DNA of 52,676 bases from Agromyces seonyuensis (GTDB lineage: Bacteria > Actinomycetota > Actinomycetes > Actinomycetales > Microbacteriaceae): assembly GCF_009789225.1 (NCBI RefSeq), contig NZ_WSTA01000019.1:1-52676 (forward strand), given 5' to 3'. The stretch's first letter is position 1, and every line of letters begins with the position of its first letter. Of the stretch, positions 9,456-17,475 are shown in pieces. The notes under the pieces were generated by a model that worked only from the letters and a program-made list of their open reading frames with translations, searched no databases and was not told the origin of the DNA. The position numbers and the translations under genes are program-made.

Positions 9456-10898
9456 ATGACGAACGTGTTCCCCGAGGGGTTCCTGTGGGGCTCGGCGACC
9501 GCCGCGGCCCAGATCGAAGGCGCCGCCCACGAGGGCGGCAAGGAGGACAGCATCTGGGACGCGTACGCGCGCGTGCCCGGTGCCGTCGCCGGGGGCGACA
9601 CCCCCGACCGCGCCGTCGACCACTACCACCGGATGCCCGAGGACGTCGCGCTCATGCGCAGCCTCGGCCTGCAGTCCTACCGGTTCTCGACGAGCTGGGC
9701 GCGCGTCGTGCCCGGCGGTCGCACGGTCAACCCCGTCGGCCTCGACTTCTACTCGCGCCTCGTCGACGAACTGCTCGAGGCCGACATCCTGCCCTGGCTC
9801 ACGCTCTACCACTGGGACCTGCCGCAGGCGCTCCAGGAGCAGGGCGGCTGGGCGAACCGCGACACCGCTGCGCGCTTCGTCGAGTACGCCGAGGCGACCT
9901 ATGCGGCGCTCGGCGACCGGGTGACGCACTGGACGACGTTCAACGAGCCGTTCTGCTCCTCGCTCATCGCGTACGCCGGCGGCGAGCACGCTCCCGGCCT
10001 CACCGACCCGCGCGCGGGCCTGGCCGCACTGCACCATCAGCACCTCGCGCACGGCCTCGCGACCTCGCGGCTGCGCGAACTCGCCGCGGCCGAGGAGCGC
10101 GACATCCGCCTCGGCATCACGCTGAACCTCACCAACGCGGTGCCGAACGACCCGACCGACCCCGTCGACCTCGACGCGGCCCGCCGCATCGACGGTCTGT
10201 GGAATCGCATGTACGTCGAGCCGCTGCTGCTCGGCGTCTACCCGGCCGACGTGCTCGAGGACGTGCGCGAGCACGACTTCGGCTCGCTCGTGCACGAGGG
10301 CGACCTCGCGGCGATCAACCAGCCGATCGACTTCCTCGGCGTGAACCACTACCACGACGACAACGTGTCGGGGCATCCGCTGCCCGCCGACGCGGCCCCC
10401 GGGCTGCGCCCGACCGACAAGCCCGGCCGGTCGCCGTTCGTCGGCAGCGAGTTCGTGACGACGCCCTCGCGCGGCCTGCCGCGCACGGCGATGGACTGGG
10501 AGGTGCACCCGGCCGGCCTCACGACGCTGCTCGTGCGCCTCGGGCAGGAGTACCCGAACCTGCCGCCGCTCTACGTCACCGAGAACGGCGCCGCGTACGA
10601 GGACGAGGTGTCCGAGGACGGCGCGATCCACGACGACGAGCGGCTCGCCTACGTCCGGGCGCACGTCGAGGCCGTCGGCGCGGCGATCGATCAGGGCGCC
10701 GACGTGCGCGGCTACTTCGTGTGGTCGCTGCTCGACAACTTCGAGTGGGCCTGGGGTTACGCCAAGCGCTTCGGCATCGTCCGCGTCGACTACGACACGT
10801 TCGAGCGCACGCCGAAGGACTCGGCGCTCTGGTACGCGCAGCACATCGCCGCCACGTCGGGCGTCGGATCGGTCGGCGCGACCGCCGCGTCCGCGTGA
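9456..10898 (+). CDS. GH1 beta-glucosidase
   Basis: A 480-residue GH1 enzyme that hydrolyses beta-glucosidic bonds, probably splitting imported cellobiose or cello-oligosaccharides to glucose in the cytoplasm (no signal peptide). It has the N-terminal FPEGFLWGSATAAAQIEGA signature, the acid/base Glu164 in TTFNEPF and the nucleophile Glu376 in YVTENGAA, plus the C-terminal SLLDNFEWAWGYAKRFG segment. The length is normal. The ATG at 9456 is the first in-frame start after the permease stop. Its place in an importer operon matches Streptomyces bglC beside cebEFG, so I read the unit as a cellobiose utilisation operon. Confidence 0.94.
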   Translation: MTNVFPEGFLWGSATAAAQIEGAAHEGGKEDSIWDAYARVPGAVAGGDTPDRAVDHYHRMPEDVALMRSLGLQSYRFSTSWARVVPGGRTVNPVGLDFYSRLVDELLEADILPWLTLYHWDLPQALQEQGGWANRDTAARFVEYAEATYAALGDRVTHWTTFNEPFCSSLIAYAGGEHAPGLTDPRAGLAALHHQHLAHGLATSRLRELAAAEERDIRLGITLNLTNAVPNDPTDPVDLDAARRIDGLWNRMYVEPLLLGVYPADVLEDVREHDFGSLVHEGDLAAINQPIDFLGVNHYHDDNVSGHPLPADAAPGLRPTDKPGRSPFVGSEFVTTPSRGLPRTAMDWEVHPAGLTTLLVRLGQEYPNLPPLYVTENGAAYEDEVSEDGAIHDDERLAYVRAHVEAVGAAIDQGADVRGYFVWSLLDNFEWAWGYAKRFGIVRVDYDTFERTPKDSALWYAQHIAATSGVGSVGATAASA

Positions 10899-10952
10899 GC
10901 GCGCGCTAAGTTGGGCGCACGGAGAATCGGTCGACGCGGCGAGGGGGACGTG

Positions 10953-11966
10953 ATGGTCGAGGACGCTTCGAGCAGCGGTGCACCGACCCTGGAGGCGGTC
11001 GCCGCCCGGGCGGGCGTGTCGCGCGCGACGGTGTCGCGCGTCGTGAACGGTTCGACGACGGTGAAGCCCGAGGCGATCCGCGCGGTGCAGCAGGCGATCG
11101 CCGAGCTCGACTACGTGCCCAACCGCGCGGCCCGCTCGCTCGCGAGCCGGCGCACGCAGACGATCGCCCTGATCGTGCCGGAATCGGCCGCGAAGGTCTT
11201 CGCCGACCCGTTCTTCGCGTCGGTCGTGCAGGGCGTCGCCCTCGCACTCGCGCGCACGGACTACACGCTCACGATGCTCATCGAGTCCGAGGCCGACCCG
11301 ACGAAGACCGGACGCTACCTCCGCGGCGGCAACGTCGACGGCGGCATCGTGGTCTCCCACCACGAATCCGACCACTCGTACGTCGACGCGGGCATCCCGA
11401 TGGTCTTCGGCGGCCGGCCGATCGACGGCGGCGAGTCCGCGGGCCCGACGGTCGACGTCGACAACCGCAACGCAGCGCGCGCCGCGGTCGAGCACCTCGT
11501 CGAGCGCGGGCGCACGTGCGTCGCGACGATCGCGGGCCCGCAGGACATGCCGCCGGGGCTCGACCGCTTCGCCGGGTTCCGCGAGGCGCTCGAGGCCGCC
11601 GGGTTGGATGCCTCGCTCGTCGAGTTCGGCGACTTCACGCCGGCCTCCGGGGCGATCGCCATGCGTCGGCTGCTCGAGCGGGGCGTGCCGATCGACGCCC
11701 TCTTCGCGGCGAACGACCAGATGGCGATCGGCGCGTACTCGGCGATCCGCGAGGCGGGGCTCTCCATCCCCGAGGACATCGCCGTCGTCGGCTTCGACGA
11801 CGACGTGCACTCGGCGACGGCGGTGCCGCCGCTCACGACGGTGCACCAGCCCTCGGTCGACATGGGCGCGTCGATGGCGAGCATCCTCGTCGACCTCATC
11901 GAGGGTCGCGAAGCGCCGACGGCGACGCTGCTGCCGACGACGCTCGTCGTGCGCCAGTCCTCCTGA
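10953..11966 (+). CDS. LacI-family repressor of the cellobiose operon (CebR-like)
   Basis: A 337-residue LacI/GalR regulator with an N-terminal helix-turn-helix (TLEAVAARAGVSRATVSRVV, residues about 10-29), hinge helix (NRAARSLASRR) and periplasmic-binding-protein-like effector domain ending in TTVHQPSVDMG. The ATG at 10953 follows GAGGGGG. It lies 54 bases after the beta-glucosidase gene on the same strand, so it is probably co-transcribed and autoregulated through the two operators upstream of the operon, with cellobiose as the likely inducer by analogy to CebR. A TAAGTT in the short gap could give it a minor promoter of its own. Confidence 0.92.
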   Translation: MVEDASSSGAPTLEAVAARAGVSRATVSRVVNGSTTVKPEAIRAVQQAIAELDYVPNRAARSLASRRTQTIALIVPESAAKVFADPFFASVVQGVALALARTDYTLTMLIESEADPTKTGRYLRGGNVDGGIVVSHHESDHSYVDAGIPMVFGGRPIDGGESAGPTVDVDNRNAARAAVEHLVERGRTCVATIAGPQDMPPGLDRFAGFREALEAAGLDASLVEFGDFTPASGAIAMRRLLERGVPIDALFAANDQMAIGAYSAIREAGLSIPEDIAVVGFDDDVHSATAVPPLTTVHQPSVDMGASMASILVDLIEGREAPTATLLPTTLVVRQSS

Positions 11967-11968
11967 GT

Positions 11969-11988
11969 CGGCCCGCTGAGCCGGGCCG
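11969..11988 (+). terminator. Weak hairpin after the LacI gene
   Basis: CGGCCCG and CGGGCCG form a 7-bp stem with a 6-base loop directly after the regulator stop, between convergent genes. No T-run follows, so a role as terminator is plausible but not certain. Confidence 0.45.
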
Positions 11989-12013
11989 TTGAGCCGATCC
12001 GCTCGGGCGGCGC

Positions 12014-12943
12014 TCAGGCGTCGAAGGCGGGCAGCAGCTCGGCGGCGGCGAGTTCGAGCGTCTCGACGTCGGCGAGATCGGCCATCTGCAGGTAGAGCGT
12101 GTCGGCGCCGGCGACGGCGAGCTGCGACACCCGCTCGGCGACCTCGCCGATCGTCCCGGCGAGCCCGTTCGCGCGCAGCTCCTCCGGGTCGCGGCCGAGT
12201 CGCTCGCACCGAGCGCGGTAGGCGGCCTCGGTCGCGGCGATGACGGTCGTGTAGGCGACGGAGCGCCCGAGCGAGCGAGGGTCGCGCCCGGCGGCCTCGC
12301 ACGCGGCATCGACGCTCAGGAAGAGGTCGGCGACCTGCCCCTCGTACTCCGGGAACGGGATATTGAACTCCGAGGCGAAGCGCGCGGCGAGCGCCGGCGT
12401 TCGCTGCGGTCCCTTGCCGCCCACGATCACGGGCATCGGCGACTGCGCCGGCTTCGGCAGCGCGGGGGAATCGACGAGCGTGTAGTGGTCGCCCTCGAAC
12501 GAGAATCGGCCGCCGACCGGGGTCTCCCAGAGGCCGGTGACGACCTCGAGCTGCTCCTCGAGCATCCCGAACCGGCGCTCGGGGAAGGGGATGCCGTACG
12601 CGGCATGCTCCGCGGCGAACCAGCCGGTGCCGAGTCCGAACTCGATGCGGCCGCCGGACATGGCGTCGACCTGGGCGACCTGCACGGCGAGCAGGCCGGG
12701 GTGGCGGAAGGTCGCGCTCGTGACGAGGGCGCCGAGGCGGATCGTCGAGGTCTCACGGGCGAGGCCCGCGAGGGTCACCCACGTGTCGGTCGGGCCCGGG
12801 TATCCGTCGTGCTGCCCCATCCTCAGGAGGTGGTCGCTGCGGAAGAACGCGTCGAAGCCGAGGCGCTCGCTCTCGAGCGCGAGCTCCAATTGGGTCTCGT
12901 AGGTGGCGCCCTGCTGCGGTTCGGTGAACACCCGGAACTTCAT
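12014..12943 (-). CDS. LLM-class (luciferase-like) flavin/F420-dependent oxidoreductase
   Basis: A 309-residue member of the luciferase-like monooxygenase superfamily, with the barrel start MKFRVFTEPQQG, the segment FDAFFRSDHLL, the ATFRHPGLLAVQVAQVD strand and the conserved GRIEFGLGTGWFAAEHAAYG. Close relatives in actinobacteria are annotated as F420-dependent oxidoreductases; the substrate is unknown. GGAGG lies 8 nt before the ATG. It is convergent with the LacI gene and downstream of the methyltransferase-like gene, with no obvious pathway link to either. Confidence 0.88.
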   Translation of the reverse strand: MKFRVFTEPQQGATYETQLELALESERLGFDAFFRSDHLLRMGQHDGYPGPTDTWVTLAGLARETSTIRLGALVTSATFRHPGLLAVQVAQVDAMSGGRIEFGLGTGWFAAEHAAYGIPFPERRFGMLEEQLEVVTGLWETPVGGRFSFEGDHYTLVDSPALPKPAQSPMPVIVGGKGPQRTPALAARFASEFNIPFPEYEGQVADLFLSVDAACEAAGRDPRSLGRSVAYTTVIAATEAAYRARCERLGRDPEELRANGLAGTIGEVAERVSQLAVAGADTLYLQMADLADVETLELAAAELLPAFDA

Positions 12944-12988
12944 GTCCTGATCCTCCCATGGCTCCGGGGCGGACGACCCGGCGCCGTG

Positions 12989-13804
12989 TCAGACGACGAC
13001 GACGGAGGCGGCGGCCGCAGCGGATGCCGCCGGCTCCGCCTCGGACGCCGGGGCGAGCGCCGTGCGCCGCCCGAGCGCCTCGGCGACCTGGCCGAGGGAT
13101 CGGCTCGCCGGGTACGGCGCCGCGACGAGGTCGCCGGGCCGGCTGGATGCCTGGAGGATGCGACGCAGGACGGTGTCCGGCGTGCGCTCGGGGTCGGCCG
13201 GGTCGACGGCTCCCACGATCGTGTGCCACCAGACGTCGGTCGGGAGCTTGCCGCGCGCCGCCTTCTCCTTCGTGACGAGACCCGGGGCCATGTACGGCTC
13301 CCGGTCGACGGCGTTCGCGTCGAAGAACACCCGCTTCGGGTCGCGGCAGTAGACGAGGATCGTGTCGTGGCGGCGGACCCAGCCGTCGTCGGCGGCCGCG
13401 CCGAAATCGCGCACCCAGACGATCTCGTTGAAGAAGCGCTCGCGACCGACGAGGGCGTCGAGCAGCACCTTCGCGTAGTGCGCCTCGCGCGAGTCGAGCT
13501 GCAGGTAGAGCGTGCCGTCGGCCGCGAGCGCGCGCCAGGCCTCGTCGAGCACCGGTTCGAGCTCCGCGCGGTACGGCTCGAATCGGTCGTCGTAGCGGGC
13601 CAGCGCTGCACGAACCCCGGCGGGCCCGGAGCCGAGGACGTCCGTGACCGCCGTCGCCGTCGACGGGGCGCTGCGGTCGGTGCGCGGGCGATCGCGGTGC
13701 GGATTCGCGGGCGCGCGGAGGACGGCGAGAGTCGTGCTCGAGTCGGGCAGCGCGGCGAGCACCGCGCGGGCGGTCTCGTGCGGGGATTCGGGCTCGACGG
13801 GCAT
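12989..13804 (-). CDS. DNA-methyltransferase-like protein with degenerate catalytic motifs
   Basis: A 271-residue protein whose middle matches the beta-class N6-adenine/N4-cytosine DNA methylase fold: LAADGTLYLQLDSREAHYAK, then LVGRERFFNEIVWVRDFG and HDTILVYCRD. The region that should hold the DPPY catalytic motif reads LRAPANPHRD, and the SAM-binding DPFxGSGT motif after SSRPGDLV reads AAPYPASRSLG. Both key signatures are gone while the scaffold and good codon usage remain, so this looks like a maintained non-catalytic homologue rather than a fresh pseudogene. There is no restriction enzyme nearby. A CATGCT box lies 6 nt before the ATG, so the transcript may be leaderless. Confidence 0.7.
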   Translation of the reverse strand: MPVEPESPHETARAVLAALPDSSTTLAVLRAPANPHRDRPRTDRSAPSTATAVTDVLGSGPAGVRAALARYDDRFEPYRAELEPVLDEAWRALAADGTLYLQLDSREAHYAKVLLDALVGRERFFNEIVWVRDFGAAADDGWVRRHDTILVYCRDPKRVFFDANAVDREPYMAPGLVTKEKAARGKLPTDVWWHTIVGAVDPADPERTPDTVLRRILQASSRPGDLVAAPYPASRSLGQVAEALGRRTALAPASEAEPAASAAAAASVVVV

Positions 13805-13908
13805 CCGTCAAGCATGCCATCCGGTCGCCGGGCGCGCGCCCGCTGCCGGATCCCGGCGGGGCGGCCGCTTCGGCGTTCCGGCCCCGCCCGAACGCCTCGC
13901 TCGGCGAT

Positions 13909-14262
13909 TCAGTCGGGGTCGAGCTCGAGCCGGATGCTGCCCTTGAAGCGATCCGCGCGTGCGACGCGCTCGTCGTCCGGGTCGTGCTCCCGCGCGGCCG
14001 GGCGGCTCGCGAACGAGATGCCGCGGTCGTCGTCGCCGGGCAGCGGCGCGGGCGCCGGGAGGATCGCCTGGCGGTCGAGTTCGGCCTGCGCCTCGTGGCG
14101 GGCGGGCGCGAAGACCTCGTCGAGGGCGCCGAACACGCCGGAGCCGGAGCCGCCGCCGGTGGACTTGCGCTTGTCGGACAAGTCGATCCAGCCGCGCTGC
14201 ACGGCGAACCAGCCGCAGGCGCCGAGGGCCGCGGCGATCAGCGCGTAACCCCACCAATCCAC
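13909..14262 (-). CDS. Small membrane protein of unknown function
   Basis: A 117-residue protein I do not recognise as a named family. One N-terminal transmembrane helix (WWGYALIAAALGACGWFAV) is followed by a polar, charged cytoplasmic or external tail with a Gly/Ser linker and several Asp/Arg-rich segments. The GTG start at 14262 is supported by a TACACT box exactly 6 nt upstream, the leaderless pattern seen throughout this window. The longer open frame upstream is antisense to lplA and lacks support. Confidence 0.7.
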   Translation of the reverse strand: MDWWGYALIAAALGACGWFAVQRGWIDLSDKRKSTGGGSGSGVFGALDEVFAPARHEAQAELDRQAILPAPAPLPGDDDRGISFASRPAAREHDPDDERVARADRFKGSIRLELDPD

Positions 14263-14303
14263 CGGGCGAGTGTACCCCGTCCGGGTGACGCGGAACTGCG
14301 GTC

Positions 14304-15353
14304 TTACGGCACCCGGCCGATCCACTCCGCGCTCGAGAACTTGCCGGCCGCGAGGGCCTCCGCTTCGGCCAGTTCGTCGGGCTGCACGTGGCCGCGCTTG
14401 GCGCCGTAGAGCACCGTGAAGGTCTGCTTGAGCGCCTCGATGATCGCGGCGCGGGAGAGGCCGGTCTGCGAGCGCAGCGGGTCGACCCGCTTCGCTGCGG
14501 AGGCGATGCCCTTGTCGCTGAGCTTCTCGCGGCCGATGCGCAGCACCTCGAGGAGCTTGGCGTTGTCGATGTCGTAGGACATCGTGACGTGGTGCAGCAC
14601 GCCGCCGTTGCCGAGGCGCTTCTGCGCGGCTCCGCCGATCTTGCCGAGCGGGCTCGCGATGTCGTTGAGCGGCTGGTAGGTCGCCTCGATGCCGAGCCCC
14701 CGCAGGCCCTGGAGCACCCAGTCGTCGAGGAACGCGTACGAGTCGGCGAAGCTCATGCCCTGCACGAGCTCGGCGGGGACGTAGAGCGAATAGGTGATGA
14801 CGTTGCCGCGCTCCATCATCATCGCGCCGCCGCCCGAGATGCGGCGGACGACCTCGAAGCCGTGGCGCGCGGCGCCCTCGGGGTCGACCTCGTTCTTCAC
14901 CGACTGGAAGGAGCCGATGACGACGGCCGACTCGTCCCACTCCCAGATGCGCAGGGTCGGCTTGCGACGGCCGTCGCCGACGCGACCGGCGAGCACCTCG
15001 TCGAGGGCGAGGTGGACCTTGGGGGAGACCGCGTCGTCGTGGATGAGCTCCCACTCGTAGTCGGCCCAGCTGCGGGCGTCGGTGAGCGCTCGGCGCACGG
15101 CGACGGCGACCGACTCGGGGGAGAAGCCGAGCAGCACGGCGTCGGGGCGCAGGCCGTCGTGGATCGCCGTCGCGATGGTCTTCGCGTCGGCGCCGGCGGC
15201 GAGGCCGTTCACGGCGCGGTCGATGTCGCCGAGCGCCTCGTCGGGTTCGAGGAAGAAATCGCCGGCGAGCCGGAAGTCTCGGATCACCCCGTCGACGACG
15301 TCGAAGTCGACGACGACGAGCTTCCCGCCGGGCACCTTGTATTCACCGTGCAC
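14304..15353 (-). CDS. lplA: Lipoate-protein ligase A family protein with N-terminal accessory domain
   Basis: A 349-residue enzyme expected to activate lipoate with ATP and attach it to lysines of E2 or GcvH proteins. Residues 1-90 (GEYKVPGGKLVVVDFDVVDG, then RLAGDFFLEPD) resemble the small LplA accessory domain that is C-terminal in Escherichia coli LplA. The catalytic domain follows with RRISGGGAMM, NDIASPLGKIGGAAQKR and VLHHVTMSYD. The order accessory-then-catalytic is therefore swapped relative to the E. coli enzyme. GTG 15353 is preceded by TAGGGT at a 6-nt distance. The gene is divergent from pheA, and the two promoters share a 63-base gap. Confidence 0.88.
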   Translation of the reverse strand: MHGEYKVPGGKLVVVDFDVVDGVIRDFRLAGDFFLEPDEALGDIDRAVNGLAAGADAKTIATAIHDGLRPDAVLLGFSPESVAVAVRRALTDARSWADYEWELIHDDAVSPKVHLALDEVLAGRVGDGRRKPTLRIWEWDESAVVIGSFQSVKNEVDPEGAARHGFEVVRRISGGGAMMMERGNVITYSLYVPAELVQGMSFADSYAFLDDWVLQGLRGLGIEATYQPLNDIASPLGKIGGAAQKRLGNGGVLHHVTMSYDIDNAKLLEVLRIGREKLSDKGIASAAKRVDPLRSQTGLSRAAIIEALKQTFTVLYGAKRGHVQPDELAEAEALAAGKFSSAEWIGRVP

Positions 15354-15416
15354 CCGGCAACCCTACGCCCCGCCGCCGACCGGGAGGCCGGTGAGGCCGG
15401 GAATAGGGTTGAGCGC
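15354..15416. promoter_or_regulatory. Divergent leaderless promoters for lplA and pheA
   Basis: The minus strand has TAGGGT (15360-15365) 6 nt before the lplA GTG. The plus strand has TAGGGT (15404-15409) 7 nt before the pheA ATG. Both -10 boxes are identical, and no ribosome binding site precedes either start, so both messages probably begin at the start codon. Confidence 0.7.
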
Positions 15417-16370
15417 ATGGAACAGACGAGCGGACCCGACGGCTACTCCTATCTGGGGCCGGCCGGGACGTTCACCGAGGCCGCGCTGAAGCAGGTGGCC
15501 GCCGCGGCCGGCAAGCCCTGGCATCCCGTCAACAACGTCGGCGAAGCCCTCGCCGACGTGCAGGAGGGGCGTTCGGTCGGCGCCGTCATCGCGATCGAGA
15601 ACTCCATCGAGGGCGGGGTGACGGCGACCCTCGACGCGCTCGCGGCGCGCCCGGGGCTCCGCATCACCGGCGAGTACCTCGTGCCCGTCGAGTTCGTGCT
15701 CGTCGCTCGGCCCGGCAAGACGCTCGATCGAGTCCGCATCGTCAACGCGCATCCGGTGGCCTACGCGCAGTGCCGCGGCTGGCTCGAGCGCGAGCTGCCG
15801 GCCTCGGCGCACATCCCGTCGTCGAGCAACGTGGCCGCAGCGGCATCCCTCTTCGCCGACGCCACCGCGGATGCCGCGATCGCCCCGCCCGGCATCACCG
15901 ACCACTTCGACCTCGACGTGCTCGCGCGCGACCTCGGCGACGACCCGGGCGCCGCGACGCGCTTCGTGCTCGTGAGCCGGTCGACCGCGCTCCCCGAGCG
16001 CACCGGCGCCGACAAGACGAGCGTCATCGTCGAGCTGCCCGACGAGGAGCCCGGCTCGCTGCTCGCGATGCTCGAGCAATTCTCGACGCGCGGCGTCAAC
16101 ATGAGCCTGCTGCAGTCGCGCCCGATCCTCGGCGACGCGTTCAACCGCTACCGCTTCGTCATCGACCTCGACGGGCACGTGCACGACGAACGCGTCGCGG
16201 ACGCCCTGCTCGGCCTGCGCCGCTACAGCCCGAAGATCACGTTCCTCGGGTCGTACCCGCGCGCCGACGGCCGTCCAGTGCAGTACGAGGCCAAGCACGA
16301 CGACGAGGTCTTCATCGAGGCGCGCGACTGGCTGCGGGGCATCCTCTCGGGCGAGCCCGCCGCCGACTGA
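15417..16370 (+). CDS. pheA: Prephenate dehydratase (PheA)
   Basis: A 317-residue enzyme converting prephenate to phenylpyruvate in phenylalanine synthesis. The catalytic domain begins YSYLGPAGTFTEAA and includes AVIAIENSIEGGV and the active-site segment TRFVLVSR. The C-terminal ACT domain contains PGSLLAMLEQFSTRGVNM and LLQSRPILG; in well-studied PheA proteins this motif is ESRP, which binds the inhibitor phenylalanine, and here the Glu is Gln. Feedback control is therefore likely but may differ. The start is the leaderless ATG 7 nt after TAGGGT. The gene ends just before repeat copy B. Confidence 0.95.
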   Translation: MEQTSGPDGYSYLGPAGTFTEAALKQVAAAAGKPWHPVNNVGEALADVQEGRSVGAVIAIENSIEGGVTATLDALAARPGLRITGEYLVPVEFVLVARPGKTLDRVRIVNAHPVAYAQCRGWLERELPASAHIPSSSNVAAAASLFADATADAAIAPPGITDHFDLDVLARDLGDDPGAATRFVLVSRSTALPERTGADKTSVIVELPDEEPGSLLAMLEQFSTRGVNMSLLQSRPILGDAFNRYRFVIDLDGHVHDERVADALLGLRRYSPKITFLGSYPRADGRPVQYEAKHDDEVFIEARDWLRGILSGEPAAD

Positions 16371-16396
16371 GTCCCGTCGATCGAGGAGCCCTCGCG

Positions 16397-16476
16397 GGTC
16401 GAGCAGCGAAGCGTCTCGAGACCTGGCGAGCCGCCGTGCGGGGCCTCGATACGGTCGCTTCGCTCCCTACTCGACC
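16397..16476. repeat. Dispersed palindromic repeat, copy B
   Basis: GGTCGAGCAGCGAAGCG followed by TCTCGAGACC on the left pairs imperfectly with GGCCTCGATACGGTCGCTTCGCTCC and ACTCGACC on the right, giving an 80-base hairpin of the same type as copy A at about 4.4 kb. It sits between pheA and the convergent kinase gene. Its outer CTACTCGACC (complement of GGTCGAGTAG) contains the stop codon of the minus-strand gene. Confidence 0.75.
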
Positions 16477-17420
16477 GGCGGCACCCCCGCGACCGCGACG
16501 TGCGGCGCGAGCGGGTGGTCCGGCGTCACGTGCGGGAGCCGGGCGACGCCCTCGAGGGGGCGGGCCTCCTCGCGCGCCACGTCGGCGCCGGGGATGACGA
16601 GGCGCACCGAGGACTCGAAGGCCGAGAACAGGTCGGGGGAGCGGAACACCCCGCCGATCGCACGGACCTTCGGCGCCGGGTTCTCGCGTTCGCCGACGCG
16701 GGAGAGCGCCGCGAGCACCGAGCCCGCCATCTCGTCGCCCGCGAGCTCGAGGATGCCTCGGGCCACGGCGTCGTCGGGAGCGTGCTCGGCGACGACGGCC
16801 GAGTAGCGCGCGATGCGGGCGACCTTCGCGGGATCGGACTGCAACTCGATGTACGCCGCCTCGACGTCGGGGAACTCGGCGAGGACCGGACCGGAGAGCG
16901 ACGTCGCGGCGCCGCGGCCGTCGTGGGCGCGCAGCACGGCGTCGAGCGCCGCGCGGCCGATCCAGTAGCCGCTGCCGGCATCGCCGATGAGGAAGCCCCA
17001 GCCGTCGACCCGGGCCACCCCGCCCGCGCCGACGCCGAGCGTCACGACGCCCGTGCCCGCGGCGACGACGGCGCCGAAGTCGGTGTCGAGGGCGCCGAGG
17101 TAGGCGCTCACGGAGTCGTGCGCGAGACGCACCCGGCGGGTGCCGAACGGCCGCAGCGACTCGAGGAGCTCATCGGCCTTCGCCTCGGCAGGCGTGAGGC
17201 CCGAGACGCCGAAGGAGACGTCGCGCAGCGGCTCCGGAGCATCCTCGGCGACCGCCATGACCACGCCGGCGAGCTGCGGCAGGAGGGGCCGGTCGGTGCG
17301 GATGCCGCCGAACCCGAACTCGAGCTCGGCGCCGTCGGCGCCCCGGTAGCGGGCGCGGATGCCGGACTGTCCGGCGTCGACGGCGACCGTCGCATCGCGC
17401 GGTTCGGGGGATTCGTTCAC
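16467..17420 (-). CDS. BadF/BadG/BcrA/BcrD-type ATPase (N-acetylglucosamine kinase-like)
   Basis: A 317-residue sugar-kinase/HSP70/actin-fold protein. It has the phosphate-1 loop VAVDAGQSGIRA, the adenosine-side VVAAGTGVVTLGVG, and GWGFLIGDAGSGYWIGR, which is characteristic of N-acetylglucosamine-kinase-like BadF proteins. It probably phosphorylates an amino sugar in the cytoplasm, but the substrate is not certain. GTG 17420 is chosen because a TACGAT box lies 7 nt upstream. The last residues, Pro-Val-Glu-stop, are encoded by the outer arm of repeat copy B, the same ending as TreZ. Confidence 0.85.
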   Translation of the reverse strand: MNESPEPRDATVAVDAGQSGIRARYRGADGAELEFGFGGIRTDRPLLPQLAGVVMAVAEDAPEPLRDVSFGVSGLTPAEAKADELLESLRPFGTRRVRLAHDSVSAYLGALDTDFGAVVAAGTGVVTLGVGAGGVARVDGWGFLIGDAGSGYWIGRAALDAVLRAHDGRGAATSLSGPVLAEFPDVEAAYIELQSDPAKVARIARYSAVVAEHAPDDAVARGILELAGDEMAGSVLAALSRVGERENPAPKVRAIGGVFRSPDLFSAFESSVRLVIPGADVAREEARPLEGVARLPHVTPDHPLAPHVAVAGVPPVE

Positions 17421-17475
17421 GGCAGCGATCGTACCCGCCCGCCTGGCGCGCTCCACGGGCCCCGATGCGCGCTCG

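Noticed and set aside
12989..13804. A restriction-modification system
   Set aside because: Only one methylase-like gene is present, its catalytic motifs are lost, and no endonuclease or specificity gene is adjacent.
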